The translations under genes were made by a program, and so were the position numbers. From assembly GCF_028554725.1 (NCBI RefSeq), contig NC_071668.1, forward strand, positions 51,193,732 through 51,257,731: a stretch of DNA of 64,000 bases, in the 5' to 3' direction. Under the pieces are notes generated by a model that worked only from the letters and a program-made list of their open reading frames with translations, searched no databases and was not told the origin of the DNA. Source of the DNA: Zeugodacus cucurbitae. Taxonomy: Eukaryota; Arthropoda; Insecta; Diptera; Tephritidae. This document shows positions 55,760 through 64,000 of the stretch, in pieces. Numbering within the stretch: position 1 is the first letter of the stretch; each line of letters starts with the position of its first letter.

Positions 55760-58628
55760 GTGATTGGCGTTGCAACCGTTTAGCCGGTTATAGCCGAATC
55801 GACGATAGTGCGCCACCTCTCTCTCCTTCGCAGTTCGGCGCCAGTTGGAGATCCCAAGTGTAACCAGGTCGCTCTCCACCTGGTCCCTCCAACAGAGTGG
55901 AGGCCTTCCCCTTCCTCGGCTTCCTCCGGCGGGTACTGCATCGAACACTTTCAGGGCTGGAGGGTTTTCGTCCATTCGGACAACATGACCTAGCCAGCGT
56001 AGCCGCTGTCTTTTTATTCGCTGAACTATGTCAATGTCGTCGTATAACTCGTACAGCTCATCGTTCCATCGTCTGCGGTATTCGCCGTTGCCAATGTTCT
56101 GAGGACCATAAATCTTGCGCAAAATTTTCCTCTCGAAAACTCCTAGTGTCGTCTCATCTGATGTTGACATCGTCCAAGCTTCTGCACCGTAAAGCAGGAC
56201 GGGAATGATAAACGACTTGTAGAGCTTGATTTTGGTTCGTCGAGAGAGGACTTTACTGTTCAATTGCCTACTCAGTCCAAAGTAGCACCTGTTGGCAAGA
56301 GTTATTCTGCGCTGGATTTCGAGGCTGACATTGTTCGTGTTGTTGATGCTGGTTCCCAGGTATACGAAATTATCTACGACCTCGAAGTTATGACTGTCAA
56401 CAGTGACGTGGGAGCCTAGACGCGAATGCGCCGACTGTTTGTTTGATGACAGGATATATTTCGTCTTGTCCTCATTCACCTCCAGACCCATTCGCTTCGC
56501 CTCCTTATCCATGCGGGAAAAAGCAGAACAAACGGCGCGGTTGTTGCTTCCGATGATATCAATATCATCGGCGTACGCCAGGTGTTGCTCAACGTCAATT
56601 TACACAGCCGTATTAGTTTTGCGGGGATACCAAATTCAGACATCGCGGCGTAAAGGCAACTCCTTTTCGTGCTGTCGAAAGCAGCTTTAAAATCGACAAA
56701 AAGGTGGTGTGTGTCGATCCTCTTTTCACGGGTCTTCTCCAAGATTTGGCGCATGGTGAATATCTGGTCAGTTGTCGATTTTCCAGGTCTAAAGCCACAC
56801 TGATAAGGTCCAATCAGTTCGTTGACGGTGGGCTTTAGTCTTTTACACAGTACGCTCGATAGAACCTTGTATGCGATATTTAGGAGGCTGATCCCACGGT
56901 AATTGGCGCAGATTGTGGGATCTCCCTTTTTATGGATTGGGCAGAGCACACTAAGATTCCAATCGTCAGGCATGCTTTCTTCCGACCATATTCTGCAAAG
57001 AAGCTGATGCATGCACCTTATCAGTTCTTCGCCGCCGTATTTGAATAGTTCTGCCGGCAATCTATCGGCCCCCGCTGCTTTGTTGTTCTTCAAGCGGGTA
57101 ATTGCTATTCGAATTTCTTCATGGTCGGGTAATGGAACATCTGTTCCATCGTCATCGATTGGGGGATCGGGTTCGCCATCTCCTGGTGTTGTACTCTCAC
57201 TGCCATTCAGCAGGTCGGAAAAGTGTTCCCTCCATAATCCCAGTATGCCCTGGACATCGGTTACCAGATTACCACCTTGGTCTCTACATGAGGATGCTCC
57301 GGTCTTGAAACCTTCGTTAAGTCGCTTCATTTTTTCATAAAATTTTCGAGCATTCCCTCATTCTGCCAGCTTCTCAAGCTCTTCGTACTCACGCATTTCG
57401 GCCTCTTTCTTTTTTTGTCTGCAGATGCGTCTCGCTTCCCTCTTCAGCTCACGGTATCTATCCCATCCCGCACGTGTTGTGGTCGTTTGCAACGTTGCGA
57501 GGTAGGCAGTCTGTTTTCTCTCCGCTGCGAGACGGCACTCCTCATCGTACCACCTTGTTTTTTGTCGTTGCCGAAAACCAATTGTTTCGGCTGCAGCGGT
57601 ACGCAGTGAGTTTGAGATGCCGTCCCACAGTTCCCTTATACCGAGATGCTGATGAGTGCTCTCAGAGAGCAGGAGTGCAAGTCGAGTAGAGTATTTCGTG
57701 GAGACATATCTTCCGTCTATCACAACGTGATCGATTTGGTTCCGCGTGTTTCGATCAGGAGACAGCCAAGTAGCTTGATGTATTTTCTTATGCTGGAATC
57801 TGGTACTACAGACGACCATATTTCGGGCCCCAGCGAAGTCGATCAGCCTCAGGCCGTTTGGCGATGTTTCGTCATGGAGGCTGAATTTTCCGACTGTTGT
57901 GCCAAAGACACCTTCTTTACCCACCCTGGCGTTAAAATCGCCAAGCACGACTTTTACATCGTGGCGGGGGCAGCGCTCATAGGTGCGTTCTAGGCGCTCA
58001 TAGAAAGCATCTTTGGTCACATCGTCCTTCTCTTCCGTTGGGGCGTGGGCGCAAATCAGCGATATGTTGAAGAACCTCGCTTTGATGCGGATTGTGGCAA
58101 GACGTTCATCCACCGTGGTGAATGCCAGGACTCTGCGACGGAGTCTCTCTCCCACCACAAATCCAACACCAAATTTGCGCTCCTTTATATGGCCGCTGTA
58201 CTAGATGTCACAAGGACCCACCTTCTTCCGTCCTTGTTCCGTCCATCGCACTTCTTGGATGGCGGTGATGTCAGCCTTGAGTCGTATGAGGACATCAACA
58301 GCTGGGCAGAGGCATCTTCCCAATTAAGGGTCCGGACATTCCAGGTGCATGCCCTTATATCATTATCCTTAAAACGTTTGCAGGGGTCGTCATCAAAAGG
58401 GGTGGTGGGTCCCAAGCCCTACGCACAACCGCATAAGCGGGCTTCGCCTTCTCACTTTAGCTCGCCTTCAAACGGATGTCTATTGGCTACCCAGAGGATA
58501 CTTGGTCTAAAACCGGAAGTCGTGAGCTGCTTGAACCATGTGGAGAAGAATCGTTTCTGGCCACTCCCAAGTGAATGACAATCAAAAACTTTCCTCACTT
58601 GCGTGAACTTCTACACATGATCCCATCC
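55760..58628 (-). mobile_element. RTE-like retrotransposon, copy 5, full-length ends, 2.9 kb
   Basis: Minus strand with 5' end GGATGGGATCATGTG at 58628 and 3' end CAACGCCAATCAC at 55760. Flanked by a 10-bp duplication ATATATAAAT (55750-55759 and 58629-58638). It defines the two family ends. It carries two internal deletions (linker, and ~170 bp of RT between motifs A and C). Confidence 0.85.
55762..58415 (-). pseudogene. RTE copy 5: endonuclease-RT gene with internal deletions
   Basis: Right to left: TPFDDDPCKRFKDNDIRACT with WNVRTLNWEDASA at the start; after a shift VGERLRRRVLAFTTVDERLA, ICAHAPTEEKDD, VVLGDFNARVGKEG, RNQIDHVVIDGRY, where a deletion joins directly to STKYSTRLALLLSE; KREARRICRQKKKEAEMREY; shift; LGLWREHFSDLLNGSES; GADRLPAELFKYGGEEL; CPIHKKGDPTICANYRGISL; LIGPYQCGFRPGKSTTDQIF; LFVDFKAAFDSTKRSCLY (motif A). 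A second deletion takes LSNT straight into the motif C region, then NEDKTKYILSS to the C-terminus. Best-preserved 5' half of RT in the window. Confidence 0.8.
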
Positions 58629-58654
58629 ATATATAAATATATGTGTATAAATTA

Positions 58655-58920
58655 GACTCTGCAATCTAGGAGTAAAGACAATGTTTCCCTAAGTGATGAT
58701 GACACTGACACCATTTTGTGCACTCTAGTGCACAAAAGAAGGAGAAAGGACAACGATTTTACATCTCCACAAGATGAATTGAGCTTTTATTTGAATTGTC
58801 AGGTATTAGAACTAAGTCGAAACACTATTTAGGCTTGGGAAGAAATGAAAACCGTTTACCCAAACTGTACGGATTTTCAAACAAGTATTGTCATCTACTT
58901 GGTACCTCAGTACCAGAGAA
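58655..58920 (+). pseudogene. hAT transposase C-terminus (dimerisation domain), broken
   Basis: Reads SKDNVSLSDDDTDTILCTLV, RRKDNDFTSPQDELSFYLN, an in-frame stop after LSRNTI, AWEEMKTVYP, a one-base shift, and KLYGFSNKYCHLLGTSVPEN. The order DELSFYL, W..mk..yP.Ly..s.kY..llgTSVPsE is the hAT C-terminal dimerisation signature; the usual SE after SVP is partly lost. The RNase H-like core that should precede it is missing, replaced by RTE copy 5 and a deletion. Confidence 0.7.
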
Positions 58921-59924
58921 CTGCAAAAATCACTATTTTCTTGATTTACTCATACGCGAAATTCTTCATTCACTTCAACTCACTGAAAAAAACAGAGTGA
59001 TGAGTAAAAATCAACTCATTTTGCCGTACACATCATTCCGAAGATTTTGAGTCCTCGGTTCAAAATTTCTCACTCAATTCAACTCACTGAACAAAAGTCA
59101 GCGTTCAATAAAATGAACATATGTTGACGAAAGCATCATTCTGTTCAATTTGAGTTGATCGATTATGAGTAAACGATTGGCGACAAGACGGCACGATGTG
59201 AGCGTTACGACTGCATGTACCGTAACAATTTCTATGCAGTTTGTTGTTGTAGCTTGTCTTGTTCTTCTTCTCACATTTCATCTGTGCAGAAAAAGTGCCG
59301 CTTGCTGCGCGCATGAGTAAAATCATACGAGTTGATTTTTGCGAGTTGAGTGTTATTCTTGTTCAAAACAATGATTGTTGAACCGAATGAGCAAGCGCCC
59401 GAAATCATTATATTGAACACGAGCCGAACAAACTCGGAGTGAAACAAAAAATCGCACACACACGAGTGAATTTAAAATCAACAACGAAAATGTGAGCTCA
59501 GGCAAGTTTGATCGGCTGATCCGAACAGTGTGATTATTCGGCTGTTGAGCGCGTACGAATGTTTTTCATTCAGCAAATGCCGTTCTCTGCTCAGTACCAG
59601 CTGAGCGGCTTTTCTCAAAAGCGGGTGCAACTGCGACCGAAAACCGCAATCGTTTGACAACAAAACGTTTATCGAAATTGCTTTTTCTTCAAACTTGGTT
59701 GAACAGACTTCTAAATTTTCTCGACTTCAATGAATATATTTTCCTTTATGCTAAGACAAATGAATTTTTAATACGATATTTTAATTTTATTTCCGTTTTG
59801 GTTTTTGTGTATATACGAACACAATTTGAATGTCTGAAATAAGAATATAGTCTCCTATATTTTATTGGTTTTATTTTTACGCAAAGTTGCAAACATTGGA
59901 ATTAATCGATTTATTTACATGAAT
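58921..59924. other. unassigned interior of the hAT element
   Basis: Contains many GAGTTGA/TCAACTC words (58970-59100, 59140-59170, 59325-59345), suggesting a further small inserted repeat, but no ends could be fixed. Confidence 0.3.
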
Positions 59925-60166
59925 TGCAATTAATTGCAATTATTTTTTTATATCTTGCAATTAATCATTTGATTATTTAATCGATTAAAAAAAATTTTTT
60001 GCCATCCCTATCGGTGCGACAGCGCGTGAAAGTCTTTGATATGAACTTGGTGTTTTTGTTAGCGTTTTCGTTGCTGACGTCACATCAACATCTTCAGCAA
60101 ATGAGAAAATTTGAGATCAAATGTCTATTGTCCTTTTGAGCGAAAAGATGGGACTGAGAGTATTTT

Positions 60167-61087
60167 TATACTCTCGCAACAAAAGTTGCTTAGAGAGTAT
60201 TATACAGTACCTGGCCATCGAATTACGAACAATTACGAATTACAAAAAAAAACTATGGTTACAATAATTGTCAGCCGATAACTATTAAGTAGGCAAGCTT
60301 ATTCGAATATTATACCGTTAATTATACAGTAGAAATATAGGCAAAGGATGCCACCCAGGTTGTAATTTTGTAACTTTCACCATAAATTAAAAACATTGTC
60401 AAAAAAATTCGTTTGTAATTCGATGGCCAGCAGCTGTAGTTTTGTTCACATAACGATTGTTTCTAAGTCATAAAACTAAACGAGTTAGGTATAGGGTTAT
60501 ATATGTATATCAAAATGAAAAAATAGCGACAGCCGAAAACACATAAAGTGTCATAACTAAGCCATAAATAAAATTAGAAAAGTAAAATTTGGAATAAAGG
60601 ATCGCCCACCTCCCATACAAAGGTTTGGTTGAAAATTACTAAACGTGGGTTAACTCATTAGAGAAAAACGTCAGGAACACTAAAGTTTACAGAAATAATT
60701 TCAGAGCGAAGCTGCACTCATATTTTTTTACAAAATGGAAAATGGGCGTGGCATCGCTAACTCATGGGTCAAAAACCATATCTCAGGAACTACTCGACCG
60801 ATTCGAATGAAATTCGTTATATAATATTTGCTTGACACCCAAATGACACAAGTGGAAAATGGTTGAAATCCAATAATTTTATTTAGAGGAAAATAATTTT
60901 CTTCTAATAGTGGGTCTCTGTAGCTGAAATGGTTTAAATCGGGTCATAACTTCCCCTAGCTCTCATATACCTATTTATAGGATTTTCAAATTGAGTCAAA
61001 TTGTGTGTTGTCTTAATAAAAATATATCAATAAATCGTGTGAGTATAAAATTATCGGTTGCACCCGAACTTAGCCTTTCCTTACTTG
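60167..61087 (-). repeat. DINE-1-like element, split by a MITE (copy H)
   Basis: Hairpin end TATACTCTCGCAACAAAAGT-TGCTTAGAGAGTATTATA, then the inserted MITE, then TAGTTTTGTTCACATAACGA and family blocks to CGGTTGCACCCGAACTTAGC-CTTTCCTTACTTG. The microsatellite core and first CCACGCCC blocks are deleted. Confidence 0.7.
60204..60436. mobile_element. Tc1-type MITE inside DINE copy H, 233 bp
   Basis: Ends CAGTACCTGGCCATCGAATT and (complement) CAGCTGCTGGCCATCGAATT. Flanked by TA on both sides, and removing it restores the normal family sequence ATTATAGTTTTGTTC. Non-coding. Confidence 0.85.
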
Positions 61088-61250
61088 TTGATGTATACTT
61101 CGCCATTCCTGGTAACCGTTGCGTCCTCTCTCCAAATTTCTGGATGTTAGAGGTAACGCACTACTTTTCAGGCCAAAGCTGGACCCAGCATTAAGGTATG
61201 TTTTCTGTACCGGTCCTGCTTTTCTTGTTAACTAATTGTGTTGAATTTTT

Positions 61251-62536
61251 TTATACTCTCGCAGCAAAAGTTGCTAAGAGAGTATTACAGTTTTTTCACA
61301 TAACGGTTGCTTGTAACACCAAAAACTAAAAGAGTTTGATATAGAGTCATATATACCAAAGGGATCAGGTGACGAGTAGATTTGAAATCCGGATGTCTGT
61401 TCGTCCATCCGTCTGTCCGCCTGTGCAAGGTGTAACTTGAGTAAAAATTAAGATATCTTGACGAAACTTGGCACAAATATTCCTTGGCACTGTGATAGGG
61501 TTGCTTTCGAAAATGGGCGAAATCGGAACATTGCCAGGCCCAAAAAATGGCGAAAAGCAAAAACCTATAAGTGTCATAACTAATTTGGAATAAAGGCATT
61601 ACGAAGGGGCATATTTGGGTGTAATCGTTTTGGTAAAGTGAGCGTGGCCCCGCCCACAAATCGGTTATTTGTATATAACTCGCAAACCAATAAAGCTATA
61701 TAAACCAAACTTTCTGCAATCGGTTCTCTTATGTAGCCTACCACACACGATGAAAATAGTTGAAATTGGATAATAACAACACCCACCTTCCATACAATGA
61801 TTAGGTCGAATATTACTAAAAGTGGGTTAACTCACTAACGAAAAACGTCAGAAACACTAAATTTTACAGACGAAATAGCAGAAGGAAGCTGCACTCAGAT
61901 TTCTTTACTAAATTGAAAACGGGCGTGGAATCGCGATGGAATAGATGGAATAGATGGAATGAAATTCGGTATATAACATCTTCTTGACACCCTGATAACA
62001 CGGAAAAAATGGGCGAAGACGATTCCTTTATAATGTAAACATAAGGATCCAATGAAGATAGCGGAATAAAACTTTATGGCTTTCCTTGTGAAAAAATTGT
62101 CGCAAACGGACTATAACTTTTCAATGCCCAAGATATCGAATATGTTGAACTCAGCGCCTAAGGGTAAATTTTAATCGAAAATTTTGGTAAATCTCTCAGA
62201 TAATTTAATGTAATTCAGAGGCAATTGTTTTCTTCTAATAGTGTATCTCTATTCCAAAAATTATTAAAATCGGGTCATAACATCTTCTAGCTCCCATATA
62301 CCTAATTATAGGTTTTTCAAAAATACGGTGGGCTTTATTCCGCATATATCGGTTAATATTTGAGATATCTTAACAAAATTAAGTGAGTGAGTGAGGATAT
62401 AATGTACCTTGATGGTGAAAATGCATGAAATCGGTTCAGGTATTACCTCAGCCTATATACTATATATGATGATTTTCGTTTTTCTACTGGACTTTATGAC
62501 CGAGTATATGGGTCAAATTGTGTGTTATCTTAATAA
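61251..62536 (-). repeat. DINE-1-like element (copy I)
   Basis: Starts with hairpin TATACTCTCGCAGCAAAAGT-TGCTAAGAGAGTATTA. It runs through core GTCCATCCGTCTGTCCGCCT near 61400 and long-form blocks to TTATCTTAATAAAA, where copy J begins, so its last ~60 bp are missing or displaced. Confidence 0.7.
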
Positions 62537-62932
62537 AACAAGTAAGGAAGGCTCAGTTCGGGTGCAACCGAACATTTTATACTCTCGCAATTTAATTTTC
62601 GGTGAAAAATTACCATGGGGCACTGAGTTCTTCATATTCGATATTCGGGTCTGTGAAAAGTTATAGTTCGATTTCGACAATTTTTTCAGAAGTGATGCCA
62701 CAGGTCATATACAGTATTTGTGTAAAGTTTTATTTCGCTATTTGCATTTGTTGCTTATGTATATATTATAAAGTGAAGGAATAAGATGAAGTTCAAAATG
62801 GGAAGTTGACGTGGTTGTGAACCGATTTCATCCATTTTCCACACCTGTCATCAGGGTGTCAAGAAAATATTATATACCGAATTTCATTCGAATCGGTCGA
62901 GTAGAGATATAAGTGGGCGATGCCACGCTAAA
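62537..62932 (+). repeat. DINE-1-like element, 5' fragment (copy J)
   Basis: AACAAGTAAGGAAGGCTCAG-TTCGGGTGCAACCGAAC followed by TTTTCGGTGAAAAATTACCA and blocks up to AAGTGGGCGATGCCACGCT. It abuts copy I tail to head in the opposite orientation. Confidence 0.65.
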
Positions 62933-62944
62933 ACAAAAAAAAGA

Positions 62945-63280
62945 GTAAATTATTGCTCTGCTCTGTTCGGTAATTGCACAAACTCCTCTTTACTTCCTAC
63001 AAATTCTCAATCGGATTTGGGTCAGGACCTTATGCTGAGTATTGGATGAGTTGAAATCGTTGTGGAGGCAGCGAGTAACAATTATGGCAGTGTCCTTCGA
63101 ATCGGTACCCTGTTGGAAAATGATATCTTCCTTTGGATAAGACAATTATCCATAAAATCTGAAAAATTTGACAGTAAAATATGCTAGTAGTCTTCTTTTT
63201 TCATAATTCCAGAGATTTTGACTAATCGACCAAAGTGAAGCACCTCTATACCATGATACTGCCTCCATCATGTTATGCAG
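62945..63280 (-). pseudogene. Tc1-family transposase relic
   Basis: On the minus strand with shifts: HDGGSIMVW near 63250 (the family's GGGSIMVWGC block), LVKISGIM, FQQGTDSKDT (equivalent to QQDNDPKHT, second Asp replaced), and PDPNPIENL near 63020 (equivalent to SPDLNPIENLW with the catalytic Glu). Many stops; no TIRs found. Distinct from the intact Tc1 element at 41603. Confidence 0.65.
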
Positions 63281-63290
63281 TATATCGTAT

Positions 63291-64000
63291 ATGATATCGT
63301 TGAAGGGCAACACCAATAGTATGGGTTATCATCTGATTGGAAACGATTAAGTTAGAGAACTGGAAGTGCAGAAGTGGCGAACATCCGAACGGTTTTGCTC
63401 GCCACTCTATGTTCATCCACATACATATGTATATGCGTATGCATTTTTCTATCTCTCCATGATTCGATTGCAGTGCTGACCATTCAAAGCACGATTCGTT
63501 CACAAAAAGCTTCCATGATTCAACAAACGGGAGGAGTAGTGAACAAACAAAGACGCTATATAAAAGACTAAGGCTGTGTGCTAAAAAGTTTCTCGTACAA
63601 ACTAAATACATTTAAAAAAGCTTGCATTTGAAAATATTTTTCCAGTAAGGATACACCCTGTCTAAAAATATTATACGATAAAACTAAAACTCAAACCAAT
63701 ATTACAAAATTAGTATCAATACGAAGAGTTTGTAGAAAAGTTATCAACTATAAAAAATATATTCCTCATTCTAAAAGATATTCTTTTTTCAAACTATAAA
63801 GGATCAGCTGCTTATAAACTGGAAATCTATTTCAAAACCACAAAAACTCAGGAAAAATTTAATTTTCATTTACAGACATATACGAAGTTTATATTACACT
63901 ATCATAGTTTTTAAGATGAGTTACATATGTACATAGAAGAGAGTCGATCACTCGCTTTTATACCGCGTGCGCGGTAACATACAGTCGTTTATAAGTATTT
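63291..64000. other. unassigned sequence
   Basis: No gene or repeat end recognised to the window edge. Confidence 0.35.

Larger units (their letters stand above)
54980..60010 (+). mobile_element. hAT element with 8-bp target duplication, interrupted
   Basis: Termini TAGGGATGGCAA and (complement) TAGGGATGGCAAAAAA. Perfect 8-bp duplication TCGGTGCG on both sides (54972-54979 and 60011-60018). 8-bp duplication plus TAGGGATG-type ends define hAT. Fragments of its transposase are visible (BED finger near the left, dimerisation domain in the right half). Inside it sit a TTAA MITE (55424-55705) and RTE copy 5 (55760-58628). Subterminal TTAATCGATTA-rich sequence is present on both sides. Confidence 0.85.

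Noticed and set aside
55808..58578. Several plus-strand ORFs over 60 codons across 55.8-58.6 kb
   Set aside because: They are antisense shadows of RTE copy 5, and the same antisense frames appear over the other RTE copies.

Overview
The window is AT-rich, intron-poor higher-eukaryote DNA that reads as intergenic (or giant-intron) sequence of a dipteran, most likely a tephritid fruit fly. The evidence is the kind of mobile DNA: many copies of a DINE-1/INE-1-like repeat with a GTCCGTCTGTCC microsatellite core and CCACGCCCAC blocks, an RTE-like non-LTR family, Tc1/mariner, hAT, PIF/Harbinger, TTAA-target and Helitron pieces, and 56-80 bp introns. I see no bacterial or phage features, no rRNA or tRNA, no CRISPR array and no confidently identifiable host gene. 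One short Cys-rich reading frame at the left edge (59-406, minus) could be a host exon.

Layout. 1-9.5 kb: DINE-like fragments, a TTAA-flanked MITE (5504-5820), a TAA-flanked MITE (6046-6413) and a mariner relic. 9.5-16.1 kb: a large palindromic CACTG-ended element (9544-12360) whose exact centre, a TTAA, carries a second TIR element (9805-12110) encoding a broken copy of an invertebrate protein family of unknown function; next to it an RTE copy (12589-15682) sits between two ~380-400 bp direct repeats. 16-38.7 kb: four DINE-like copies or fragments, a mariner deletion derivative, three RTE copies, a piggyBac-like relic and long unassigned stretches.

38.9-51 kb is the richest part. A TIR element with TA target duplication is present twice (38954-46150 and 49434-50937). 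It carries a small intron-containing gene. The first copy is split by a Helitron fragment, a DINE-like copy, an ACCCT-ended element and, innermost, a Tc1 element with an uninterrupted 339-residue transposase. A decayed CR1/L2-like non-LTR element lies between and around the two copies.

51.5-64 kb: a 549-bp TIR element with a small ORF; a PIF/Harbinger remnant with convergent transposase and MADF-like genes; a hAT element with perfect 8-bp target duplication (54980-60010) broken by a TTAA MITE and an RTE copy; then three DINE-like copies, one split by a Tc1-type MITE, and a Tc1 relic.

Almost every coding region is a transposon gene and nearly all are frameshifted or deleted. The exceptions are the Tc1 transposase, the three-exon gene of 49434-50937 and the short ORF in 51536-52084. 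Nested insertions with clear target duplications give a relative order of events. All family assignments are by eye from motifs; no database search was run.
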